Positions 7,641 to 14,818 of a stretch of 19,406 nucleotides of DNA are shown piece by piece. Under the pieces are notes generated by a model that was not told where the DNA came from, searched no databases, and saw only the letters and a program-made list of their open reading frames with translations. Position 1 is the first letter of the stretch; each line of letters starts with the position of its first letter. This DNA comes from RGIG4097 sp964550635 (GTDB lineage Bacteria; Bacillota; Clostridia; Christensenellales; CAG-917), in contig CAZJZV010000024.1 in NCBI GenBank assembly GCA_964550635.1, positions 1 through 19,406 on the forward strand. Direction: 5' to 3'. The position numbers and the translations under genes are program-made.

Positions 7641-9070
7641 ATGTCAATATCGTCGAATTGGTCTATTCCGCTGAACAACGTGTGAAGTTCGTCTTCGGAG
7701 TAGTTGCGCTCGGTGTATTCGGGTTTTTTGCTCGAAGTAGGGGCGGGGAGTGCTTTCGCCTTGTCGAGAGTGTTGACGCCCGACGACTTCCATCCCGACA
7801 AAACTTGATTGATATAGGTGACGGGGTAGGGCTTACCGTATGCGAGTTCGCACGCGTATTCTATCATATCGTCGCCAAAACCCCAAAGAGTCGTCCAAGT
7901 GCGGTAGTATTCTCTGTCCTTTGCGGACACGTTTCTGCTCGTGCCAGCCTTTTCGAGAATTGCTCTGATTTTGCTATCCTGTGCGATACCCGCCGAGATA
8001 AATTCGTCGATACTCTCCGCGGACACGTAGCCTTGTTGATAGAATTTGTTGATGACGTTGTTCAGTCCGTCAAGGGTGCGGATACCGCTCACGAAACAGT
8101 AGTGCGCGATTTTGAGAAGAGCGTCGTCGGTGAAACCTTTGCTCGTCCAAGGGATAGTGTAGGTTTCAAGCACGTGGTCGAGAGATTCGTAATATAACCC
8201 CATAGTCTTGTTGATTTCGATAGCAAGATTGACGAGTTTTTCTCTGCGTGCGTTTGCGTCTTCCATTTCCTCTGACGTGAACACGTTCATACGGTAATAT
8301 TCGTCGAGTTTTTGGTCGAGACGTTTGAAAGTTTTGCTACCCTTCAAAAGTTTGGCGGCGGTGAGTATTGCGCTTTGCTCGAATCCCCAACTGCGTTGCC
8401 ACTTGAGAAGTGCTTGTTTGTCTTCGATGTCCGCTCCGCCCTTTCTGCCGAGTGCGACGAGAACTTCTCGCATATCTTCGTTTTGCGCTTCGTATTCGGT
8501 GAGATTTTTCTCGACGTCCGCGACCGTTTTCACTCCGTCCGCAATCCAACTGCGCGCGACCGTGAAAATATAGGGATAGCGCACGTTTTGACCTTTCGCG
8601 TTGATCGAGTATTGAACGATCATCAAAAGCACTTCGGTGTCAATCTTCGTGGATTCGATGAAAGAGTAGTATTCGTTGTACTCGTTGGGGGTGATGAGTC
8701 GCTCGGGGAACAGGGACTGCAACACGGAATTGAAATCCGTCCACTTGTCCGCCTTGTATTTTTTCGGGGGTTGCAGACCGCGTTTCAAGGACAGGTATTT
8801 GACTTCGATAGGTTGGCGCGAAAGGATTTTCACAAGCCCTAAATCTTCAAATTCGCCGTATATGGACAGGAGTTCTTCTTCGGTCACATCAAGGACGGAC
8901 TGAAGAGTATCGAGGTCGTTCTGCTCGTTGGACGTGCAGAGATACAAACCGTAAAGGTACACCTTGATTTGTTTTTCGTCAAGGTACGGCAAATGCTCGT
9001 TGATAAACAAGTTGTCAACGAGAGTGAAGGTTTCCATCAAAAAATCGCTTGAAAACTTTGCGAATCCCAC
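7637..9070 (-). CDS. DnaD-domain replication initiation protein
   Basis: A 477-aa primosomal protein. Residues 1 to about 110 form a winged-helix domain as in the DnaD/DnaB N-terminus. Two C-terminal DnaB_2/DnaD-type helical modules follow, seen from repeated motifs: YPYIFTVARSWIADGVKT near 180-200 and YPVTYINQVLSGWKSSGVNT near 420-440, the conserved Y...I...W...GV.T signature. It helps recruit the helicase loader and helicase to DNA. At 477 aa it is longer than DnaD (about 230 aa) and nearer to Bacillus DnaB, fitting the larger clostridial proteins with duplicated modules. The start is a GTG at 9070 with GAGG 6 nt upstream; the first internal ATG lacks such a site. It is translationally coupled to dnaC downstream. 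Confidence 0.88.
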   Translation of the reverse strand: MGFAKFSSDFLMETFTLVDNLFINEHLPYLDEKQIKVYLYGLYLCTSNEQNDLDTLQSVLDVTEEELLSIYGEFEDLGLVKILSRQPIEVKYLSLKRGLQPPKKYKADKWTDFNSVLQSLFPERLITPNEYNEYYSFIESTKIDTEVLLMIVQYSINAKGQNVRYPYIFTVARSWIADGVKTVADVEKNLTEYEAQNEDMREVLVALGRKGGADIEDKQALLKWQRSWGFEQSAILTAAKLLKGSKTFKRLDQKLDEYYRMNVFTSEEMEDANARREKLVNLAIEINKTMGLYYESLDHVLETYTIPWTSKGFTDDALLKIAHYCFVSGIRTLDGLNNVINKFYQQGYVSAESIDEFISAGIAQDSKIRAILEKAGTSRNVSAKDREYYRTWTTLWGFGDDMIEYACELAYGKPYPVTYINQVLSGWKSSGVNTLDKAKALPAPTSSKKPEYTERNYSEDELHTLFSGIDQFDDIDI

Positions 9071-9213
9071 TATTCACCTCAATTTTTCGTGTGCATAGAG
9101 ATTAACACATTTTCTTTGAAAATGGAACAAACAATTTTCGATTTTTTTCATTTTACTACATATGGTGCGTGGGGGATAATCGCAACCGATTTTCCAAAAC
9201 TAGCGATTTGCGT

Positions 9214-9242
9214 TTGACTTGTGAGCGCGAGAGTGCTAATAT
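9214..9242 (+). promoter_or_regulatory. Sigma-A promoter of queT
   Basis: TTGACT (9214-9219) and TAATAT (9237-9242) have a 17-bp spacer. Initiation is expected near 9249, which is exactly where the riboswitch stem begins, so the aptamer would form the very 5' end of the mRNA. Confidence 0.85.
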
Positions 9243-9249
9243 CTCACTA

Positions 9250-9289
9250 GATGGTAGCGGACAAACCCATCAATAAAAAAAACCGAGGT
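9250..9289 (+). promoter_or_regulatory. preQ1 class I riboswitch controlling queT translation
   Basis: The architecture matches the Bacillus-type preQ1-I aptamer position by position. Stem P1 is GATGG (9250-9254) with CCATC (9267-9271). U follows the 5' strand (9255), three nucleotides precede the pseudoknot strand CGG (9258-9260), and six nucleotides follow it, ending in the C at 9266 that abuts P1 and corresponds to the ligand-pairing cytosine. An A-rich tail (9272-9282) leads to CCG (9283-9285), which pairs with CGG. That last strand overlaps the ribosome binding site GAGGT (9285-9289), so ligand-stabilised folding should block translation. The tail is 11 nt against 8 in the Bacillus example. 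The downstream gene is a queuosine-precursor transporter, an established target of preQ1 riboswitches. Confidence 0.8.
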
Positions 9290-9295
9290 AATCTC

Positions 9296-9838
9296 TTGAG
9301 AAAGTCTTTGAAATTCATCACACGTTCAGCCCTTATCGGCGCATTGTATTTCGTCTTGTCCACGGTCGTATCGCCTATCGCATTCGGTCCTTTGCAGTTC
9401 AGACTGTCCGAAGCGCTCGTTTTGCTCGTCGTGTTTTTCCCAGAGGGTATTCCCGGACTGACGATAGGTTGCGTGCTTGCAAATTTCGCATTCTCACCCT
9501 ACGGCATATACGATATGATTTTCGGGGGAATCGCGACTCTTCTCGGCGCGGTCGGGACGTACTTGTTCAGAAAAAACATACCGCTATCCGCTTTGCCACC
9601 GATAATTTTCAACGCATTGCTCGTGCCTGTCGTGTGGGTGATAGACGGAAGCGATACGATATATATCATATCCGCCCTTGAAATCCTTGCTTCCGAAATC
9701 TTGACGGTCGGCGTCATCGGCATACCGCTTTGCTACGCTCTCCGTCGCGCTTTTATAAGGACGAGAATAATCGGCGGACAGGAAGAAATCGTATATCGTC
9801 GCATACTCCCCGACGAGAGAGATGAAAAAGACGAATAA
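9296..9838 (+). CDS. queT: Queuosine precursor transporter QueT
   Basis: A 180-aa very hydrophobic membrane protein of the QueT family, the substrate-binding S component of an ECF-type transporter importing preQ1 or a related queuosine precursor. It has about five to six membrane segments. Family landmarks are ALYFVLSTVVSPIAFGPLQF, the charged FRLSEALVLL segment and the NFAFSPYGIYDMIFGG loop. The frame is open from an ATG at 9251, but that ATG lies inside the riboswitch stem almost at the transcription start. The TTG at 9296 is 6 nt after GAGGT and is the likely true start. Shared ECF energising genes (A1, A2, T) are not in this window and would be encoded elsewhere. No terminator follows, so some read-through into the next gene is possible. 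Confidence 0.87.
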   Translation: MRKSLKFITRSALIGALYFVLSTVVSPIAFGPLQFRLSEALVLLVVFFPEGIPGLTIGCVLANFAFSPYGIYDMIFGGIATLLGAVGTYLFRKNIPLSALPPIIFNALLVPVVWVIDGSDTIYIISALEILASEILTVGVIGIPLCYALRRAFIRTRIIGGQEEIVYRRILPDERDEKDE

Positions 9839-9843
9839 ATCTC

Positions 9844-9872
9844 TTTTCAATTTTCCGCCGTCGTGGTAATAT
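9844..9872 (+). promoter_or_regulatory. Promoter of the flavin-reductase operon
   Basis: TTTTCA (9844-9849), a 17-bp spacer, and TAATAT (9867-9872) with an extended -10 (TGG just upstream, 9864-9866). It gives a short leader of about 20 nt before the start codon at 9898. Confidence 0.65.
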
Positions 9873-9897
9873 TATAGAAAAAGAATAGGAGTGAATT

Positions 9898-10383
9898 ATG
9901 CACGAATTTAAGAATATGGATTTTATGAACAGTTCGTTCAATACGGGCGCGTTCGTGATTGCAAAGGACAACCCCATGGTCGCAAGTTGGGGTTTCGTCG
10001 GCGTCATGTGGGGCAAGAAAGTTTTCGTCGCACCCATAAGAGATAGCAGATACACCAAGCAACTTCTCGACGAAAGCGGTGAGTTTACCGTGAGTGTGCC
10101 GGCGGCGGGTACTTTCAAATCCGAACTCTCTTTCTGCGGTACGAAGAGCGGTCGCGACTTCGACAAATGGGCGGAAATGGGAATGGAAAAACAACCCGCA
10201 AAATCCGTCGATACGGTCGTCGTCAAAGGTTGCGAAAGATATTTTGAATGCAAGGTCGTGGGAGTTTTGCTCATGGGCGATATGGACACAAGCCTTGTCG
10301 AAAGGTGGTATCCGACGAGCGAAAAATTCCCCGTAGGCGACAAACACAACTTCTACTTCGGTGAAATCATAGAGGAATATTGA
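9898..10383 (+). CDS. Flavin reductase-like (split-barrel FMN-binding) protein
   Basis: A 161-aa member of the flavin reductase-like family that binds FMN in a split beta-barrel. The pattern is typical: N-terminal NTGAFVIAKDNPMVASWGFVG with the MVASWGF strand, KKVFVAPIRDSRYT as the flavin-contact region, and SGEFTVSVP followed by a helical insert including CGTKSGRDFDKW. It most likely shuttles electrons from NAD(P)H to flavin or uses bound FMN for a small-molecule reduction. The start has GGAG 6 nt upstream and its own promoter. The stop codon overlaps the start of the next small gene by one base (TGATG), so translation is coupled. The physiological substrate is unknown. Confidence 0.88.
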   Translation: MHEFKNMDFMNSSFNTGAFVIAKDNPMVASWGFVGVMWGKKVFVAPIRDSRYTKQLLDESGEFTVSVPAAGTFKSELSFCGTKSGRDFDKWAEMGMEKQPAKSVDTVVVKGCERYFECKVVGVLLMGDMDTSLVERWYPTSEKFPVGDKHNFYFGEIIEEY

Positions 10384-10646
10384 TGAAGATTTGGGGCAAA
10401 CTGATGAAGGGAGATAGGATGATCAAGGACGTGCTTTACGAAAGCGCGCTCGTGGTTTCTCCTGCGAATTTCAAACGCGACTTGCAAGAGATTTGCTACA
10501 AACTCGACACGTCGACACCCGTCGTGTTGCCCACTCATTATAAGCACTTCCAACGTTTCAATCGCATCAAATTTTTGCCCAGAGATTTTGTCGAAGAAGT
10601 GGATTTCACAAGCCTTGTGCTTGAACTCGTGATTGAGAAGAAATAG
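10383..10646 (+). CDS. Small conserved clostridial protein of unknown function
   Basis: An 87-aa protein that begins MKIWGKLMKGDRMIKD and ends with FVEEVDFTSLVLELVIEKK. This layout, with the central ICYKLD and PTHYKHFQRFNRIKFLP, matches a small uncharacterised family I recall from many Clostridia (about 85-90 aa, 'WGKL' start, 'LD..PVWL' middle). Its ATG overlaps the preceding stop (TGATG); a TTG one codon earlier is not needed. It has no membrane segment and no catalytic motif. Co-translation with a flavin reductase-like protein suggests a partner role, which is inference. Confidence 0.82.
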   Translation: MKIWGKLMKGDRMIKDVLYESALVVSPANFKRDLQEICYKLDTSTPVVLPTHYKHFQRFNRIKFLPRDFVEEVDFTSLVLELVIEKK

Positions 10647-10682
10647 CATAAATCGACTTTAACAACACTAAAAACGAATAAT

Positions 10683-10724
10683 AAACCTCTTGTTTTGCAA
10701 ACTAAACGAAACAGGAGGTTTTTT
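10683..10724 (+). terminator. Terminator-like hairpin containing the spoVT ribosome binding site
   Basis: The left arm (10683-10697) pairs with the right arm (10707-10721) over 15 bp, with only two G-U pairs, a 9-nt loop and a T6 run (10719-10724) right after GGAGG. It looks like a regular rho-independent terminator for the flavin-reductase operon. The right arm also contains AGGAGG (10713-10718), the ribosome binding site of spoVT, whose ATG directly follows the T-run. Any transcript entering from upstream would either terminate here or have the spoVT site hidden in the stem. Confidence 0.75.
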
Positions 10725-11246
10725 ATGTCTAACGGAATTGTAAGGCGAATAGACGAACTCGGACGCATCGTCATACCAAAAGAAATGCGCCGTACCATGC
10801 GTTTGAGAGTGGGGGACGAAATGGAAATCGTAGGGGACGGCGAAAAACTCGTCATCAAAAAATACGGTGCGTTTGAAAACCTGAAAACCGCATCCGACGG
10901 CGTGGTCGAAATGGTCGCGGAATATATAAGCGGTGCGTGCGCTTTCGTGGTTGACCGCGACAAAGTCGTGGCGCATTCTCGCAACGTAAAAAGCGTGCGT
11001 GCAGGAGCGGAGATTTCTGACTTCCTTTCAAAAATCGTGGGGAGCAGAAGTGCGGTCGTGCTCGACACAAAAGGAAGTCTTTTCGCGGGCGTGCCTTTCG
11101 ATGGGGTTGTCGTCGTTGAGCCTATCGTGGTCAGGGGTGATTTGGTCGGGGCGGTCGTCGTGACGTCCCCTTTGACTCTCAATGAAAACGAACTCGGTTA
11201 CGTGCGCTTTTCGTCCGCCATTCTCACGGCGGTGATTTCGGATTGA
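10725..11246 (+). CDS. spoVT: Stage V sporulation protein T (AbrB-family regulator)
   Basis: A 173-aa transcription regulator. Residues 1-50 are a SpoVT/AbrB swapped-hairpin DNA-binding domain (GIVRRIDELGRIVIPKEMRR, then VGDEMEIVGDGEKLVIKKY), matching SpoVT almost motif for motif. Residues about 55-173 are a GAF-like sensing domain (ISGACAFVVDRDKVVAHS, GVVVVEPIVVRGDLVGAVVV). In Bacillus SpoVT tunes forespore (sigma-G) genes, spore coat and germination. Slightly shorter than the usual ~178 aa. The ATG at 10725 is chosen because AGGAGG lies 6 nt upstream and the family begins here; the frame extends back to 10695. First gene of the long operon to 15979. No clear sigma-A or sigma-G promoter is visible immediately upstream. 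Its ribosome binding site is within a strong hairpin. Confidence 0.92.
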   Translation: MSNGIVRRIDELGRIVIPKEMRRTMRLRVGDEMEIVGDGEKLVIKKYGAFENLKTASDGVVEMVAEYISGACAFVVDRDKVVAHSRNVKSVRAGAEISDFLSKIVGSRSAVVLDTKGSLFAGVPFDGVVVVEPIVVRGDLVGAVVVTSPLTLNENELGYVRFSSAILTAVISD

Positions 11247-12823
11247 TGAAGAAAAACAAACCTCGTCTTATCGGCGGTGCTATGGTGCTTGCCGTTGGAA
11301 GTGTTGTCGCAAAAGTCATCGGCGCAGTCTACCGCGTACCACTGACAAACGTGCTAGGGGCGGAAGGTATGGGAATGTATCAACTCGTATTCCCCGTCTT
11401 TGCATTGTTTATGGTCTTGTCAAGTGCGGGCATACCCACCGCGCTATCGCGTATAGTTGCGGAAAAACGCGCGCTCGGTCTCGATACGAAAAAATATCTC
11501 GTGCTATCCATATCCGTATTGTCGGTGTTGTCTTTGATTTTCTCGGTGGCGGTGTTTTTCTCGGCGGACGTGCTATCCGCTTGGCAGGGTAACGGCAAAG
11601 TCGCGGACGGATATAGGTTGATTGCGCCAAGCATTTTCTTCGTGGGGATAATTTCGGGATTTCGCGGGTGGTTTCAGGGGGAAATGTATATGCTCCCCAC
11701 CGCATTATCAAACGTCATCGAACAAATCGTGAAACTGGGAGTCGGTCTCGGACTTGCGATATATCTTTCAAAATACGGTGTGATTCATGCCGTATGCGGT
11801 GCGATTGCAGGGGTGACCGCATCGGAGTTTATCACGCTCGTTTATATGGCGGTAACCTATTTCGTCAGGGAGAGAAAAGGGGCGCGCGAAAGCCTGAAAA
11901 TCAACAAGGACGAAAGAAAAGAAATGCTACGAATTGCATTGCCTATTGCGGTGGTGGCGGTGTTGTTGCCGTTGTCGAATTTCTTCGACAGTATGATTAT
12001 CGTCAACGTGTTGAAGTGGAAAGGGGTTGACACCGCAGTCGCAACTGCAAGATACGGTTTGATGTCGGGACCAATCAATTCTCTCGTCAACTTGCCTGTC
12101 GTTACGATAATGTCCCTTGCGGTTGCAATCGTGCCGTCGGTGTCCGTGTCGAGAGTGAACAGGGACGTGCCTGCTATCATGTCGAAGAGTGCGTTGTCGT
12201 TGAAACTCGCATACGGAATAGGGGTGCCGTCCGCGGTTTTTATGACGATTTTTTCGGGCGAAATCATAGGGGTGCTATATCCCGCATTGAGTTTAGAGCA
12301 ACTTGCAATCGCGAAAAATTTGCTTGTCATATGCTCGTCAAACGTGGTGTTTTTGTCCGCAATGCAAATCTACGTTTCACTGCTACAAGCACTTGACAGA
12401 ACGAAAATTGTGGTTTTAAGTATCGTTTGTGCGATTATCGTCAAAGTCGTTTCGACTGTTTTGCTCGTCGGCGCAATCGGCATAAACGGCGGTGCGGTTG
12501 CGTCTGTATTGTTCGGAGCGACGGCGCTTTTTTGTTGCAAACTGTCCTTTTCAAAACTCACGTCCTTGCGCCTTGAAAACAAGGTCGGGCGTATTCTCAT
12601 CGCAGGGGGTATAGGTGGGACGGTTAGTTTGATTTCGCACTTCTTGATTGTGAATGATATTGTTGCCTTAATAGTCGGTTTTGTGCTAAACTATATTATA
12701 TACTTCACGTTGGTGCTTTTTTTTGGAGTCATAGACGGCGACGAGTTGAAGTCCTTGCCCTTCGGCAAGACCATCGGGAAAGTGTACAAATCTTTGAGAT
12801 TTTGGGAGTGCGACGATGGATAA
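11246..12823 (+). CDS. SpoVB/MurJ-like polysaccharide flippase (YabM type)
   Basis: A 525-aa integral membrane protein of the MOP exporter superfamily (MVF/PST branch), with about 12-14 hydrophobic segments. The opening RLIGGAMVLAVGSVVAKVIG, then VYRVPLTNVLGAEGMGMYQLVFP and SSAGIPTALSRIVAEK, is the hallmark of SpoVB and related lipid-linked precursor flippases involved in spore cortex or cell-wall glycan export. The ATG overlaps the spoVT stop (TGATG at 11244-11248), with GGTGA about 9 nt upstream. Position right after spoVT matches Bacillus yabM. The last 8 nt overlap mazG. Which lipid-linked sugar it moves cannot be told. Confidence 0.9.
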   Translation: MKKNKPRLIGGAMVLAVGSVVAKVIGAVYRVPLTNVLGAEGMGMYQLVFPVFALFMVLSSAGIPTALSRIVAEKRALGLDTKKYLVLSISVLSVLSLIFSVAVFFSADVLSAWQGNGKVADGYRLIAPSIFFVGIISGFRGWFQGEMYMLPTALSNVIEQIVKLGVGLGLAIYLSKYGVIHAVCGAIAGVTASEFITLVYMAVTYFVRERKGARESLKINKDERKEMLRIALPIAVVAVLLPLSNFFDSMIIVNVLKWKGVDTAVATARYGLMSGPINSLVNLPVVTIMSLAVAIVPSVSVSRVNRDVPAIMSKSALSLKLAYGIGVPSAVFMTIFSGEIIGVLYPALSLEQLAIAKNLLVICSSNVVFLSAMQIYVSLLQALDRTKIVVLSIVCAIIVKVVSTVLLVGAIGINGGAVASVLFGATALFCCKLSFSKLTSLRLENKVGRILIAGGIGGTVSLISHFLIVNDIVALIVGFVLNYIIYFTLVLFFGVIDGDELKSLPFGKTIGKVYKSLRFWECDDG

Positions 12824-13862
12824 GGTTTTCAAGTCGGGAAGATCCTTTCAGTTTTATACGGCGGATGATTTCATCTTGCCGTTTTCTCGTCCTAACAAAC
12901 GGATAGATTGTTTCGTGGATTGCGACGGGGCGGACTCATCTCTCGTCAAGGAAAAAATCATCGACGTCTACGGCGCGGATATAGTCGTCAAACGCATACT
13001 CGGCGACGACAAGGCGGTTGAGTGCAAGGCGAGCGACCTTGACGACTTCGACGGAGTGCTTATCCCCGCCGAAAGAAACGTAGTAAATCGCAAGAGATTT
13101 GATTTCAGCGACCTTGAAGAAATCATGAAAAGACTGCGTGCGGACGACGGTTGCGAATGGGATAAGGCGCAAACGTGCGAAAGTATCCGTGCAAATATCG
13201 TCGAAGAAGCATACGAACTTATCGAAGGCATAGACCAAAACGATAGAGATAAAATTTTGGAAGAGGCGGGGGACTTGACTTTGCAATCCGCTTTCGTTGC
13301 CGAAATGTGCGAAGAAGACGGACGTTTCGATTGGACGGATATGCTCACCGCACTTTGTCGAAAACTTCTCGACCGCCACACTCATATATTCGGCTCAGAC
13401 CACGCTACGAATGCGGAAGAAGCACTTGCGTTTTGGACGGAAGCGAAGAAGAAAGAGAAAAAGTATGAGAGCAACGCGGACGCAATGGATAGAGTCCCCG
13501 TCAATTTTCCCGCACTTCTTTATTCGGAAAAGATCCAAAAAATCGCAAGGAAATGCGGTTTCAACTGGGATAGCGTGGACGGCGCAGTCGCGAAAGTGAA
13601 CGAAGAATTGAACGAACTTTTGTCCGCTACGACCGAAGAAAACAGGGTTGAAGAAGCGGGGGATTTGCTCTTTGCGGTGGTTGCCGTTTTGCGCTTTTTC
13701 AAGATAGACCCCGAAGTCGCTCTGCACGACGCAAACAGAAAATTTCGTACGAGATTTGCCGAAGTCGAAAGGCTTGCGACAAAGGACGGAAAAGAGATAA
13801 AAGACTGCTCGCTTCCCGAACTCGAAGAGTATTGGAACCAAGCAAAGAAATCGGGAAAATAA
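12816..13862 (+). CDS. mazG: MazG nucleotide pyrophosphohydrolase with degenerate N-terminal segment
   Basis: A 348-aa house-cleaning enzyme that hydrolyses nucleoside triphosphates to monophosphates and pyrophosphate. It has two MazG domains. The first spans about 105-215 (EWDKAQT, VEEAYELIEG, EEAGDLTLQ; DRHTHIFG at its end). The second spans about 230-330 (VNEELNELL, EEAGDLLFAV). The metal-binding EExxE...ExxD pattern is present in both. Residues 1 to about 95 are not MazG. They resemble the tail of the tetrapyrrole methylase domain fused to MazG in Bacillus YabN (a VKEKIIDVYG helix, then an ECKASDLDDFDGVLIPAE end), while the catalytic N-terminal part of that domain is missing. GGGAG lies 7 nt before the ATG. 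Order spoVT-flippase-mazG is as in Bacillus. Confidence 0.92.
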   Translation: MDKVFKSGRSFQFYTADDFILPFSRPNKRIDCFVDCDGADSSLVKEKIIDVYGADIVVKRILGDDKAVECKASDLDDFDGVLIPAERNVVNRKRFDFSDLEEIMKRLRADDGCEWDKAQTCESIRANIVEEAYELIEGIDQNDRDKILEEAGDLTLQSAFVAEMCEEDGRFDWTDMLTALCRKLLDRHTHIFGSDHATNAEEALAFWTEAKKKEKKYESNADAMDRVPVNFPALLYSEKIQKIARKCGFNWDSVDGAVAKVNEELNELLSATTEENRVEEAGDLLFAVVAVLRFFKIDPEVALHDANRKFRTRFAEVERLATKDGKEIKDCSLPELEEYWNQAKKSGK

Positions 13863-13878
13863 CCGAAAAGGCGGTTTA

Positions 13879-14811
13879 ATGTTACATATTGGTGAGATAA
13901 AACTCAAATCAGACTTGATCTTTGCACCGATTGCAGGTTTCTCGGATGTCGGCGCAAGGGTTTTGTGCGCCCGCTACGGAGCAGGTCTCGTCTACACCGA
14001 AATGGTCAGTGCAAAGGGACTTTGCTATGGAAATAAGGGAACTGAAGATTTGCTTTACACCACTTCATTCGACACCCCGATAGCAGTGCAGATTTTCGGG
14101 CACGAGCCTGAATTTATGTATCGCGCGGCAAAGGACGAGCGTCTTGCAAAATTTGACGTCGTCGATATTAACATGGGTTGCCCGGTTAAAAAAATCGTAG
14201 GCAACGGCGATGGCAGTGCTCTCATGGAAAATCCCACACTCATCACCGAAGTCGTGCAGGCGGTCAAGGAAGGATCGGGAAAACCCGTAACCGTCAAAAT
14301 TCGCGCGGGCGTGAGAGACGGTGAAGTGCTTGCAGTCGATTGCGCGCTTGCCGCAGAGAAGGGCGGCGCGGATATGATTGCGGTGCACCCTAGATTTCGC
14401 GAACAGTTTTATTCGGGAAAAGCGGACCACACCATAACCGCGGAAGTCAAAAAGGCGGTCGGCGTGCCCGTCGTTGCGAACGGGGATATTTTTGACAAAT
14501 CTTCCCTTGATGAAGTCAGAAAAATTAGCGGTGCGGACGGATTTATGATTGCAAGGGGCGCGCTTGGCAGACCGTGGATTTTTGCGGAGTTGAACGGAAA
14601 CGACTACGATTTCGACGTAAGACAAGCGGTCGCGGAGCATATCGAACTTCTGCGTGATCATCTTCCCGACAAGGTCGTCGCAAACGTTATGAAGTTGCAA
14701 CTTTGCCACTATGCGAAAAATACAGGCAATGCAAAAGCGGTGCGGACCGCAATTTCAACCGTCAAAAGTGCGGAAGACTTGTTCGCACTCGTCGACGAAT
14801 ATTTCAAGTGA
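13879..14811 (+). CDS. dusB: tRNA-dihydrouridine synthase (Dus family)
   Basis: A 310-aa FMN-dependent TIM-barrel enzyme that reduces uridines in tRNA D-loops to dihydrouridine. It has FAPIAGFSD at the FMN-binding start, IAVQIFGHEP, then DINMGCPVKKI with the catalytic cysteine at 101, KIRAGVR, and the phosphate-binding VVANGDIFD plus GFMIARGALGRPWIF. The usual HGRTREQFYSG motif reads HPRFREQFYSG here, so a normally conserved Gly and Thr are changed while the second Arg is kept. It follows mazG after 16 nt, with AAGGCGG before the ATG, and is 7 nt from trmL. Subclass (DusB) is judged by overall similarity, so the symbol is less sure than the family. Confidence 0.92.
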   Translation: MLHIGEIKLKSDLIFAPIAGFSDVGARVLCARYGAGLVYTEMVSAKGLCYGNKGTEDLLYTTSFDTPIAVQIFGHEPEFMYRAAKDERLAKFDVVDINMGCPVKKIVGNGDGSALMENPTLITEVVQAVKEGSGKPVTVKIRAGVRDGEVLAVDCALAAEKGGADMIAVHPRFREQFYSGKADHTITAEVKKAVGVPVVANGDIFDKSSLDEVRKISGADGFMIARGALGRPWIFAELNGNDYDFDVRQAVAEHIELLRDHLPDKVVANVMKLQLCHYAKNTGNAKAVRTAISTVKSAEDLFALVDEYFK

Positions 14812-14818
14812 GGCGGAT

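Noticed and set aside
10646..10684. Possible sigma-G promoter for spoVT (GCATAA and ACACTA-like boxes)
   Set aside because: Spacing is about 12-13 bp, too short, and the boxes match poorly; the spoVT promoter stays unidentified.
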